DNA of 64,000 nucleotides, from positions 15,566 through 79,565 of the forward strand of contig CAWFWX010000010.1 in NCBI GenBank assembly GCA_963819635.1. The letters run 5' to 3'. The translations under genes and the position numbers were made by a program. Source of the DNA: JACVRW01 sp963819635. Its GTDB lineage: Bacteria; Actinomycetota; Thermoleophilia; Solirubrobacterales; Thermoleophilaceae. Positions 41,723-48,945 of the stretch are shown here, in pieces. The notes beneath the pieces are model-generated. The model did no database searches and had not been told where the DNA came from. It saw nothing but the letters and a program-made list of their open reading frames with translations. The stretch's first letter is position 1, and each line of letters opens with the position of its first letter.

Positions 41723-43627
41723 CTACTGGGCGGCGGTGGTCACCGAGGCGTCGGCCGCGGGGGCCGGAGCGGTCTCGGCGGGGGCAGCCGGAGCGGTCTC
41801 CGCCGTCACCGCGGTCTCGACGACCGGCTCGGCCGGGACCGTGGTGGCCGGCGCGGGCTCCGCGCTGACCGTGGCCTCCACGACCGGCTCGGCCGGGACC
41901 GGAGCGGCCTCTGCCGTTACCGCCGTCTCCACGACGGGCTCGGCCGGGACCGTGGTGGCCGGAGCAGGCTCCGCGCTGACCGTGGCCTCGACGACCGGCT
42001 CGGCCGGGACCGGAGCGGCCTCCGCCGTCACCGCTGTCTCGACGACGGGCTCGGCCGGGACGCTCGCGGTCGCGACGGGCTCCGCCGCGACGGTGCTCGC
42101 CGGGTCAGCGGGAACGGTCGTCTCCGCCGCGACGGTCGCAGCCGGGTCGACGGCGACGGTCGTCTCAGCCGCCGGCTCCGCCGGCACGGTGGCCGTCGTG
42201 TCGGTCGTCACGGTCCCCTGGGTGGCCGGGTCGGCCGCCGGCGTTGTCTCCGCGGCGGGCTCCGCCGGGAGTGCGGCCTCGACGGTCGGATCGACCGGGA
42301 TCGTCTCGGCGCTCGACTCTGCCGGCGTGAACTCGCCCGCGGTGCCGGGGGCGGACGTCGCGGTGGTCGGCCCGATCGCGGAGCCGGTCGACGTGGTCGT
42401 TCCCTGCTGCAGGGACTCCTGGCCCGTCGAGCTCGTCCCCGACTGGGTCGCCGTCGCCTGCGTGCCCGCGGACGTCGTCGCGCCGGGCTTGCTGGCCCCC
42501 GCGACGCTTGTCGACTTGCCGGCGCTTGCCTTCTGGGTCGCGCTCGCCGACTGGCCGGGGATCGTGGCGCCTCCCAGGTACGGCTGCGGGTTCTGCGCCT
42601 GGCCGCCGACGCGCGTCTCGAAGTGCAGGTGCGGGCCGGTGCAGCTGCCGGTGCAGCCCACGTATCCGATCACCTGCCCCTGCTGGACGCGCGCGCCGTT
42701 CGAGACCCCGAAGCGCGAGAGGTGCGCGTAACAGGTCGAGAACTGGCTCGTGTGCGTGACACAGACGATGTTCCCGTAGCCGCTCTGCTGGCCGGCGAGG
42801 CTCACCGTTCCGCACGCGGCCGCCCGGACGGGCGTGCCGGTCGGCGCAGCGATGTCCATGCCGTCGTGGTTCCGGCCCCCGCGGGGCCCGAAGGGCGACG
42901 TCACGGTGCCGCGGACCGGAGTCGAGATCGTCGAGGACCCGCACGCCTGGCCGCCCGGCACCGGGGCGGGAGTGGAGGTGGTCGTCTCGCTCCCACCGGT
43001 CGTGCCCGGCGAGGTCGTGCCCGCGTCGGGTGTCGTGCCGGCGCCCGGCGTGCCCGTCCCGGTGCCGCCCTCGACCTGGCCCTGCGCGGCTAGCTCCTCG
43101 CCCGCCTGCGCGACCGTCTGCTCGACGTGCTCGCGCGCCTGCGGCGGGATGTTCGAGCCGCCGATCGAGGCGCCGCTCGCCGTGTTCGCCTCGAACAGCG
43201 AACCCCAGGTGGCGAGACCGACGATCCCGTCGACCTCGAGACCCGCCGCCTGCTGGTAGCTCCGCACAGCGGCGTCGGTCTGAGGGCCGAACACGCCGTC
43301 GGCCGTCACATGAAGCTTTCGCTGGACCTCGGCAACCAGCGCGCCCTCGCTGCCCACCTGGAGCGGCAGCCCGCCCTCGCGGATCTCGATCGCGCGGTTG
43401 GCGGGCGACTCGGCTGCGACCTGGGCGCTCACGTTCCCCGAGACCTGGGCGGCGGCGAACGGCGCTCCCGGCCCCGCGACCATCGCGGTGGCCAGCGCGG
43501 CCGACATGTGCTTCCTGCGGTTGCTCTCACGCCGTGCCTTGGGCAGGAGCTCACGCCGGCGCCGTGAGCGCTCGGTCGAACGGTTCCACAACTCAGGCGT
43601 GGCCAGATCCCGGTGGGCGTGCGTCAT
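41723..43627 (-). CDS. Secreted M23 metalloendopeptidase (peptidoglycan hydrolase)
   Basis: 634 residues. Basic N-terminus and signal segment (MSAALATAMVAGPGAPFAAA, residues ~41-60), a peptidoglycan-binding domain (EVQRKLHVTADGVFGPQTDA, residues ~100-140), a Thr/Gly linker, and an M23 domain with the zinc ligands HDGMDIAAP and GPHLHFE (residues ~250-345). The last 240 residues are a repetitive Pro/Ala/Glu/Thr/Val wall-spanning tail. The SD GGAAGGGG precedes the ATG, and the c-di-AMP riboswitch upstream predicts control of expression by that nucleotide. Confidence 0.94.
   Translation of the reverse strand: MTHAHRDLATPELWNRSTERSRRRRELLPKARRESNRRKHMSAALATAMVAGPGAPFAAAQVSGNVSAQVAAESPANRAIEIREGGLPLQVGSEGALVAEVQRKLHVTADGVFGPQTDAAVRSYQQAAGLEVDGIVGLATWGSLFEANTASGASIGGSNIPPQAREHVEQTVAQAGEELAAQGQVEGGTGTGTPGAGTTPDAGTTSPGTTGGSETTTSTPAPVPGGQACGSSTISTPVRGTVTSPFGPRGGRNHDGMDIAAPTGTPVRAAACGTVSLAGQQSGYGNIVCVTHTSQFSTCYAHLSRFGVSNGARVQQGQVIGYVGCTGSCTGPHLHFETRVGGQAQNPQPYLGGATIPGQSASATQKASAGKSTSVAGASKPGATTSAGTQATATQSGTSSTGQESLQQGTTTSTGSAIGPTTATSAPGTAGEFTPAESSAETIPVDPTVEAALPAEPAAETTPAADPATQGTVTTDTTATVPAEPAAETTVAVDPAATVAAETTVPADPASTVAAEPVATASVPAEPVVETAVTAEAAPVPAEPVVEATVSAEPAPATTVPAEPVVETAVTAEAAPVPAEPVVEATVSAEPAPATTVPAEPVVETAVTAETAPAAPAETAPAPAADASVTTAAQ
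41817..42038 (-). repeat. Two near-identical 111-bp tandem units in the M23 gene tail
   Basis: Units 41817-41927 and 41928-42038 are nearly identical, and part of a third follows. Each encodes 37 residues with the theme PAEPVVETAV...PAEPVVEATV. This is a coding minisatellite; copy number could vary by recombination. Confidence 0.85.
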
Positions 43628-43646
43628 CTATGTCCCCTTCCGTTTC

Positions 43647-43790
43647 GGCCTACGGGGTTAGCTGACGGGCTCGCGCTGGAAGATGCGCTACACGGAGCTC
43701 ATGTCCGCGATTCGCCCCTGGGCGGCACGGCCGCCGCCCAAACTTTGGTTCCCCCGTTCCGGTCGCCTGGGAAGCGGCCGGACTCGGCGC
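43647..43790 (-). promoter_or_regulatory. ydaO/yuaA-type c-di-AMP riboswitch
   Basis: On the minus strand the stretch holds the conserved blocks of this class in order: GACCGGAACGGGGGAACCA, a GGGCGGC/GCCGCCC hairpin, AGGGGCGAATC, then GCCCGTCAGCTAACCCCGTA, ending about 20 bases before the start of the M23 gene. In actinobacteria these riboswitches precede resuscitation-promoting factors and other wall hydrolases and are turned off by high c-di-AMP. Whether it acts on transcription or translation here cannot be told; no clear terminator follows it. Confidence 0.9.
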
Positions 43791-43866
43791 TTGACTTGCT
43801 TTCTACGCAACAGCCCCGGGCAGGGGAAGTTGCGCGGAGGCAGCGTAGCGAATGCCGGTGGGGGAA

Positions 43867-44274
43867 CTACTCCGAAGCGGTGCGCCAGTCGGCGCCGTGC
43901 TCGCGGTGCTTGGGCAGCATGTTCGCGAGCATGCCGAGGCAGAAGCCGTATAGGAGTATGCCGAGCAGGGCGGGCACTCCGTGCGTCACCCAGGTGTTGT
44001 CCGCGCTCTCGACGAGGGCGGCGAACGGTCCGATCAGGACGTCATTCGCGTCCTCGACGGCCTCGCGGAAGGAGCCGTTGAGGGCCTCGCGATCGCTCTC
44101 CTCCTCGGGCGAGGGGGCCACGGGCGGCGGATCGGCCTCACCCCTGAGCTCGCTGTCCAGCGCGTTCTGCTGGTTCTGCGAGCCACGGCTCAGCTCGTCG
44201 GTCGCGAAATACGCGAATCCGAGCAGGACGAAGCCCGAACAAACGATGGCCAGGAGGCGGATGAGGGATCCCAT
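43867..44274 (-). CDS. Small membrane protein of unknown function
   Basis: 135 residues from the ATG at 44274. Two membrane helices, one near the N-terminus (LLAIVCSGFVLLGFAYF) and one near the C-terminus (VPALLGILLYGFCLGMLANM), bracket a ~70-residue acidic extracytoplasmic stretch. It sits directly upstream of the riboswitch and might share an upstream promoter with the M23 gene, although the riboswitch implies a separate leader. No recognisable family. Confidence 0.65.
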   Translation of the reverse strand: MGSLIRLLAIVCSGFVLLGFAYFATDELSRGSQNQQNALDSELRGEADPPPVAPSPEEESDREALNGSFREAVEDANDVLIGPFAALVESADNTWVTHGVPALLGILLYGFCLGMLANMLPKHREHGADWRTASE

Positions 44275-44332
44275 CGCGGCTACTATCGGCCGCCGCCCGT
44301 GGAACCTGATTTTTTCATGCACATCTGCACAC

Positions 44333-44890
44333 ATGACTGAAAGCGCGCGTGACCGCCTGATCGCTCAATTGCGCGAGCACGCGCTTGTGATCGGCGAGGT
44401 GACGCTCACGAGTGGCCGGAAGGCGGCCTACTACGTGGACGCCAAGCGGGCGACCCTGCTGCCGGACGGCTTCAGGGCGCTCGGAGAGCTCGTGGCGGCT
44501 GAGGCCGAGCGGGTTGGCGCCGGCGCCGTGGGCGGAACGACGATGGGCGCGGACCCGGTCGCGTGCGCGGCACTGGCCGCCGGCGCGCCCGTGAAGGCCT
44601 TCTTCGTGCGCAAGGAGCGAAAGGAGCACGGGCTCCAGCGCTGGATCGAGGGGCCGGAGCTCGAGCCGGGGGAGCGCTGTCTCGTGGTCGAGGACGTGGT
44701 GACCACGGGCAGCTCGACGATCCACGCGATCGAGCGAGTCAAGGGCGAAGGCTTCGAGGTCGCCGGCGTCGTGAGCGTGCTGGACCGGCTCGCCGGCGGG
44801 GCGGAGGCGATCCAGGAGGCCTCAAACGGCGCTCCGTACACGCCGCTGACCACGATCGACGACGTCTATCCGGACCGCCCCGACCGCTAG
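44333..44890 (+). CDS. pyrE: Orotate phosphoribosyltransferase
   Basis: 185 residues from the ATG at 44333. Pyrimidine synthesis enzyme joining orotate to PRPP. The PRPP loop CLVVEDVVTTGSSTIHAIE and the dimer-site loop FFVRKERKEHGLQRWIEG with its lysines are clear, as is LTSGRKAAYYVDAKRA at the N-terminus. The stop overlaps that of the convergent nudC gene by two bases. Confidence 0.95.
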   Translation: MTESARDRLIAQLREHALVIGEVTLTSGRKAAYYVDAKRATLLPDGFRALGELVAAEAERVGAGAVGGTTMGADPVACAALAAGAPVKAFFVRKERKEHGLQRWIEGPELEPGERCLVVEDVVTTGSSTIHAIERVKGEGFEVAGVVSVLDRLAGGAEAIQEASNGAPYTPLTTIDDVYPDRPDR

Positions 44891-45774
44891 CGCCCAGCCA
44901 GCCACGCGTCGATCAGCCGTCGCGCGATCGAGTACGGAGGCGCGAGCATCAGCGGACCCTCGCCGCGAGCCGCCCGGTCCACCTCGTCGCGCTCGAACCA
45001 GCGCACCTCAGCCAGCTCGTCGTCGCCCGGAGCCGGGTGGCCGCGGGGGGCGATGGCGCTGAAGCCGAGCATCAGCGAGCTCGGGAACGGCCAGGGCTGC
45101 GACGCAACGTAGGCAACGGAATCGAGCTCGACGCCGGACTCCTCGAGCACCTCGCGCCGGACCGCCTCCTCGAGCGTCTCGCCGGGCTCCACGTAACCGG
45201 CCAGAAGCGAGAAGCGGCCCTCCGGCCAGCGCGCCTGGCGCCCGAGGAGCATCGCGTCGCCGCCGTCCGTCACGCGCACGATCACCACGGGGTCGGTGCG
45301 CGGGAAGTGGTGTGCCCCGCACGCCGGGCAGACGCGCTCGTGGCCGCCGTCGCGCGACTCGGTGGTGGCGCCGCAGTTGGCGCAGAAACGATGCCGGCGG
45401 TGCCACGCGAGCAGGGAGCCCGCGTACGCGGCAAGGGCGGCCTCGCCGGCGGGCAGCTCGGTGGCGGCCTCGCGCAGGCCGGCGGGATGGCCCTGCTCGG
45501 GATCGGCGTCGCCGATGTGCTGCGCGAACACCGGCACGTCGTCCAGCAGCCCGAGGAAGACGGCATCGGCGGTCGGTGCCTGCCTGACCAGGCGGCCCCC
45601 GTCCAGCAGCACCCCGTCGTCCGCCATCACGACCGATCTCGCCCGCGGGTCCGCCCGCCGCGCCTCGAGCCACTCCGGCTCCCGGCGCCGGGCGGCGGCG
45701 CGGTCGAGCGCAGCGCCGGAGAAGACGATCACCGCGCAAAGGTAGCCCGGCGAGCGCGCGGTGCGCGCGAGCAC
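44887..45774 (-). CDS. nudC: NADH pyrophosphatase/RNA-deNADding Nudix hydrolase
   Basis: About 295 residues from the GTG at 45774 (a second in-frame GTG near 45735 is possible). Zinc ribbon CANC...CPAC, Nudix box GYVEPGETLEEAVRREVLEE, and the NudC-specific SQPWPFPSSLMLGF after the box. NudC cleaves NAD(H) and removes NAD caps from RNA. It lies 15 bases behind the adenylating-enzyme gene on the same strand and so is probably in the peptide operon, where hydrolysing adenylated or NDP-linked products is an attractive but unproven idea. Confidence 0.93.
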   Translation of the reverse strand: MLARTARSPGYLCAVIVFSGAALDRAAARRREPEWLEARRADPRARSVVMADDGVLLDGGRLVRQAPTADAVFLGLLDDVPVFAQHIGDADPEQGHPAGLREAATELPAGEAALAAYAGSLLAWHRRHRFCANCGATTESRDGGHERVCPACGAHHFPRTDPVVIVRVTDGGDAMLLGRQARWPEGRFSLLAGYVEPGETLEEAVRREVLEESGVELDSVAYVASQPWPFPSSLMLGFSAIAPRGHPAPGDDELAEVRWFERDEVDRAARGEGPLMLAPPYSIARRLIDAWLAGR

Positions 45775-45789
45775 TCGATCTCCCTGGGC

Positions 45790-46854
45790 TCAGGCCCGGC
45801 AGACCGCACAGTCCGGGTCGCGCGGCACCGGCTCGTCCGTGACGCTGAGCGTCCGCGTGTCGAAGACGCGGACCATCCCCTTGCTCGCGGGTCGGCACAG
45901 CCCCGTGAGCTCGTGCACGACGTCGAGGGCGACCTGGCCGCCGACAAAGGCGCAGACCGGCCCCAGCGTCGCCGCCGGGGAGGGCGAGCCGCGGCGCTGC
46001 TCGATGATGTGGTCGTAGAGCTCGTACGACTCGCGGTAGGCGCGCTCCTGGCAGTTGAAGCAGCCCGTCTCGCCGGGCACGTACATCGGGCCGACGCGTG
46101 CGAACGGCGGGAAGTGGCTCATCGTGATGTACGGAACGCCGTGCTCGAAGCAGGCCGCGTTCACCCAGCGCTCGATGTCGTGGGCGGGGCGGTCGGCGGC
46201 GTCGACCACGAACGAGCTGCCGCGCACCGCCTCGGCGATCTCGCCCGGCGTCCCCAGGTTGCGCACCACCGGTTCCACGTGGATGCCCGGGTTGAAGCGC
46301 CGCAGAGCCGCGGCGGCCACAGCGGCCTTCGGCCTGCCGATGTCGTCCTCCGCGTAGAGGACCTGCCGGTTCAGGTTGCTGAGCTCGACAGCGTCGCCGT
46401 CGAAGAGCGTGAGCTCCCCTACGCCGCAGCACGCCAGGCTGAGCGCCGCCCAGCTCCCGAGGCCGCCCACGCCGAGCACGACGACCCGCGCCTCGCGCAG
46501 CCGCAGCTGGCAGCCGGGCGCGGACACCCCGTCCGGCGCGACGTCGGCGAAGTAGCGGAGCTGACGGTCGTAGCGCCCGCGCTCAGCGTTCGTGAGAACC
46601 GAGTAGGCGCTCGCGTCCTCCACGAGCCCCTCGCCGTCGAGCAGCTCGAGAAGCTCGTCTACCGGTTCGGCGCCGAACTCCTCCGCGAGTGCCCCGCGCG
46701 AGCTCCGGCCGTCGAGCCGCGCCACGAGCTCGCGCCCGCGCTCGCCGGCGCCCTCCAGCACGAGGTCGGCGTCGGCGCTGGGGCGGAGCAGGCAGATGTC
46801 GCCACCGGGCGAGCTGAACACCTCGGTTGTGGTCTTCAGACGCGGTCGGTGCAT
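45790..46854 (-). CDS. ThiF/MoeB-family (E1-like) adenylating enzyme with an N-terminal PqqD-like recognition domain
   Basis: 354 residues. Residues ~1-85 have the winged-helix pattern of RiPP recognition elements (LVARLDGRSSRGALAEEFG, LLELLDGEGLVED). Residues ~100-354 are E1-like: nucleotide loop VVVLGVGGLGSWAALSL, FDGDAVELSNLNRQVLY, the lysine in GRPKAAVAAAALRRFNP, VDAADRP, and zinc cysteines CFNC and C-terminal CAVC. All adenylation residues appear intact, unlike the inactive E1 halves of cyclodehydratases. SD AGGAGG lies 7 bases before the ATG. The 20-residue peptide gene upstream is the obvious substrate candidate. No YcaO gene is near. Confidence 0.88.
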   Translation of the reverse strand: MHRPRLKTTTEVFSSPGGDICLLRPSADADLVLEGAGERGRELVARLDGRSSRGALAEEFGAEPVDELLELLDGEGLVEDASAYSVLTNAERGRYDRQLRYFADVAPDGVSAPGCQLRLREARVVVLGVGGLGSWAALSLACCGVGELTLFDGDAVELSNLNRQVLYAEDDIGRPKAAVAAAALRRFNPGIHVEPVVRNLGTPGEIAEAVRGSSFVVDAADRPAHDIERWVNAACFEHGVPYITMSHFPPFARVGPMYVPGETGCFNCQERAYRESYELYDHIIEQRRGSPSPAATLGPVCAFVGGQVALDVVHELTGLCRPASKGMVRVFDTRTLSVTDEPVPRDPDCAVCRA

Positions 46855-46867
46855 TTTCGACCTCCTA

Positions 46868-46898
46868 GGGGCTCGATCCGATGCGAGGACCGAGCCCC
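46868..46898 (-). promoter_or_regulatory. Hairpin between peptide gene and adenylating-enzyme gene
   Basis: GGGGCTCG and CGAGCCCC form a perfect 8-bp stem with a 15-base loop, centred in the 61-base gap after the peptide stop. No T-run follows and the next ribosome site begins 1 base later. It looks like an attenuator or mRNA-stability element that would let the peptide be made in excess over the enzyme, as in other precursor/enzyme operons. Confidence 0.55.
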
Positions 46899-46915
46899 CC
46901 TCGCGGAGCGGCCCA

Positions 46916-46978
46916 CTAGGCGGCCTTGGTGACGGACTTGGCGGGCAGTAGCCGCTTGTCGCTCTTCTTGAGCGTCAT
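46916..46978 (-). CDS. 20-residue peptide gene, candidate modified-peptide precursor
   Basis: ATG to TAG encodes MTLKKSDKRLLPAKSVTKAA. The ATG overlaps the methyltransferase stop (ATGA) and has the strongest ribosome site of the window (perfect AGGAGGTGA, 6-base spacing). The peptide is basic (six Lys/Arg, one Asp), lacks Cys, aromatic residues and Gly, and ends Ala-Ala. It lies between a SAM methyltransferase and a RRE-plus-E1 enzyme gene. By analogy with microcin C (a 7-residue MccA adenylated by ThiF-like MccB) it may be adenylated at its C-terminus. Function is inferred; a translated regulatory leader for the enzyme gene is the alternative. Confidence 0.75.
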   Translation of the reverse strand: MTLKKSDKRLLPAKSVTKAA

Positions 46979-47775
46979 GGAGTGTCACCTCCTCTCGCGA
47001 CTCGCTGGGCGAAGTAGACGAGCTTGTGGTGAAGGTCCTCGTCCGCGAGCTCGTCGAGCGAGCCGTCGGGCAACTGGCCGAAGACGCCCGCGGGACTGAG
47101 CCCGGCGAGGGCCAGCGCCGCTTCGATCGCCGGTCGCGGGTGATGGCGCTGGGCGTGGCGGGTGGTCACCCGCTCGTAGAGGCCGGAGCCGTCCTCGCGG
47201 AAGGCCTCGATCACGAGTCCGGCCAGGCAGCCGGGCTCCTCATCGCCCTCGCACTCGCCGTGCCAGACGAGATAGAGGCCCGGACCGTCGATGATCGCGT
47301 CGCGCGCGAAGGTGGTCCGGTAGGTCGAGACCGTGTTCACGTCGAAGACGAGCACCCCGTCCGGCGCAAGGTTGGCGGCGAACGAGGCCAGGGCGTCCTC
47401 GAGCTCGTCTCCGTCCAGCAGATAGTTGACCGAGTCGTCGAGACAGGTGATCAGGTCGAAGCGGCCGAGCTCGCCGAGGGCGCGCATGTCGGCCACGAAC
47501 GGCTCGACCGCGGGCGCCTTGAGTCGTGCCAGCTCCACCATCGCCGGCGAGATGTCGCAGGCAGTCACCTCGTAGCCACGCCCGAGGAACGGCAAAAAGC
47601 TCTTCCCGGTCCCGCAGGCGGCGTCGAGGAGCTTGCGGCCAGTCACTCCGAACCGGAGGGCGGCCTGCTCCAGGTGGTGAGTCCAGCTCTCGTAGTCGTG
47701 CTCGTGGGTCAGGTCGTCGTAGACGGGCGCGAGACGTCCATAGGTCTCGGCAGCGGAGCCAGCGAGTGGTTGCAT
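46975..47775 (-). CDS. Class I SAM-dependent methyltransferase
   Basis: 266 residues. Motif I LLDAACGTGKSFLPFLGRGY, motif II VTACDISPAMVELAR, LITCLDDSVNYL (motif IV region) and APDGVLVFDVNTVSTYRT give a complete seven-strand methyltransferase. N-terminal YGRLAPVYDDLTHEHDYESW is the usual small-molecule cap. Its stop is part of the peptide gene's start codon, so peptide translation is coupled to it. The start lies 8 bases from the divergent sigma-factor start. A plausible tailoring enzyme of the peptide product; substrate unknown. Confidence 0.88.
   Translation of the reverse strand: MQPLAGSAAETYGRLAPVYDDLTHEHDYESWTHHLEQAALRFGVTGRKLLDAACGTGKSFLPFLGRGYEVTACDISPAMVELARLKAPAVEPFVADMRALGELGRFDLITCLDDSVNYLLDGDELEDALASFAANLAPDGVLVFDVNTVSTYRTTFARDAIIDGPGLYLVWHGECEGDEEPGCLAGLVIEAFREDGSGLYERVTTRHAQRHHPRPAIEAALALAGLSPAGVFGQLPDGSLDELADEDLHHKLVYFAQRVARGGDTP
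46985..46993 (-). promoter_or_regulatory. Perfect Shine-Dalgarno of the 20-residue peptide gene
   Basis: AGGAGGTGA matches the 16S 3' end fully, 6 bases before the ATG, and is embedded in the last codons of the methyltransferase gene. It decides the reading of the small gene, which is too short to be found by ORF length. Confidence 0.85.
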
Positions 47776-47783
47776 CGCCAGTT

Positions 47784-48287
47784 ATGACCCCTGAAACACT
47801 GCAGAAGGTTTCATCGACTTCCTGGGACTGGGCGGAAATGCGCAACTTTTGCTTCAGCCAGGCACTCCGAGTGGTGGGCTGTCCGGACACCGCGGAGGAG
47901 GCGGCACAGGAGGCGATGGTGCGGGCCTGGCGGCACCAGGCGAGCTGCCGCGAGCCCGACCAGCCCTTCGGCTGGCTGAGCCGGATTGCCCGAAACGAGG
48001 CGGTGCGAGAGGCATCCCGGAGGCCGAACGAGGTTCTCGTCGACGAGCCGCTTGCCTCCTCGAGCGGACGATCGGAGGAGCACGACGCGCTCGAAAACCG
48101 CTTGCTATTCAGCGGAATCCTGGGCACGCTGTCTCAAGCAGACCAAGAGCTAGCGCGCCTGAGGTACTACGAAGACCTGACATGCGCCAAACTTGCTGAG
48201 CACTTCGGGCTCAGCGAGGCGACCGTTAAGGTGCGTCTACATCGGCTCAGGCAGCGACTGAGACAGAGAATGGAGGCTCAGATTTGA
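47784..48287 (+). CDS. ECF-type RNA polymerase sigma factor
   Basis: 167 residues. Region 2 (FCFSQALRVVGCPDTAEEAA, QEAMVRAWRH, PFGWLSRIARNEAVREA) and region 4 (LSQADQELARLRYYEDLTC, AKLAEHFGLSEATVKVRLHR) are both present; no C-terminal extension and no anti-sigma gene beside it. The ATG at 47784 is 8 bases from the divergent methyltransferase start; an internal ATG near 47838 would widen the gap to about 60 bases and still keep region 2. Coupled to the ArsR-type gene by TTGA overlap. Confidence 0.9.
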   Translation: MTPETLQKVSSTSWDWAEMRNFCFSQALRVVGCPDTAEEAAQEAMVRAWRHQASCREPDQPFGWLSRIARNEAVREASRRPNEVLVDEPLASSSGRSEEHDALENRLLFSGILGTLSQADQELARLRYYEDLTCAKLAEHFGLSEATVKVRLHRLRQRLRQRMEAQI

Positions 48288-48937
48288 AGCGTCAAACAGC
48301 GAGCGCAGTGGACTCCCGGCTCGCGAAAGCACTGGCCCACCCGCTCCGAGTGCAGCTGCTCGCCGCGCTCAACCAGGGAGTCGCCAGTCCCAACGAACTC
48401 GCGAAGAAGCTGGACGAGCCTCTGACGAACGTCAGCTACCACGTGAGGATGCTGCACGACCTCGGCACGATTGAGCTCGTGGACACAGAGCCGCGCCGGG
48501 GCGCGCTCGAGCACTACTACCGCGCGATAGTGCGCCCGTTCTTCTCGGACCGCGAATGGAAGCGGCTGCCGAAGAACGCCCGCGGATCGATCTCGGACGC
48601 CGTGCTCCAGCTTGTCTGGGACGACACGGCCGAGGCGATCAAGTCCGGCCAGTTCGACGAGCGCGAGAACAGGCACCTCAGCCGAACGGTTCTGGCGGTA
48701 GACGAGCAGGGCTGGGACGAGCTGAACGAAATGCTGTTGGAGATGATCGACCGCGCGATGCAGGTCCAGGCGGACAGCGCCGCGCGCGCCGCAAAGGCCG
48801 ACGGCGAGACGTTCTGCGTGAACCTCGCGATGATGACCTACCCGACGCCGAGCTCCGCGAAGGAGACGACCGCCCCCTCGTCCGGCACGCGCAAGAAGCG
48901 CCGCGGCGGAGGAAAGAAGGCGGCGGCGAAGGCCTGA
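48284..48937 (+). CDS. ArsR/HTH_20-type winged-helix regulator
   Basis: 217 residues from a TTG overlapping the sigma factor stop (TTGA). The N-terminal HTH reads LAHPLRVQLLAALNQGVASP, NELAKKLDEPLTNVSYHVRM, a classical ArsR-like wing with YHV recognition helix. The middle third (residues ~90-175) is helical, a possible ligand or dimer domain, and the last 15 residues are Lys/Arg/Gly-rich. No metal-binding Cys pair. With the sigma factor it forms a two-gene regulatory unit likely to control the divergent peptide operon. Confidence 0.85.
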   Translation: MKRQTASAVDSRLAKALAHPLRVQLLAALNQGVASPNELAKKLDEPLTNVSYHVRMLHDLGTIELVDTEPRRGALEHYYRAIVRPFFSDREWKRLPKNARGSISDAVLQLVWDDTAEAIKSGQFDERENRHLSRTVLAVDEQGWDELNEMLLEMIDRAMQVQADSAARAAKADGETFCVNLAMMTYPTPSSAKETTAPSSGTRKKRRGGGKKAAAKA

Positions 48938-48945
48938 GGCCCTCG

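Noticed and set aside
41817..42038. Possible CRISPR-like repeat
   Set aside because: Units are 111 bp, directly tandem without spacers and encode protein repeats in frame.
41718..42731. Plus-strand open frame of Ala/Gly/Ser/Thr/Val repeats opposite the M23 gene tail
   Set aside because: It is the reverse complement of the PAEPVVE repeat coding region; the opposite strand has the M23 domain, peptidoglycan-binding domain and signal peptide in continuous frame.
46868..46898. Rho-independent terminator between the peptide and E1 genes
   Set aside because: The 8-bp stem has no T-run and the next gene's ribosome site follows immediately; kept only as an attenuator or stability candidate.
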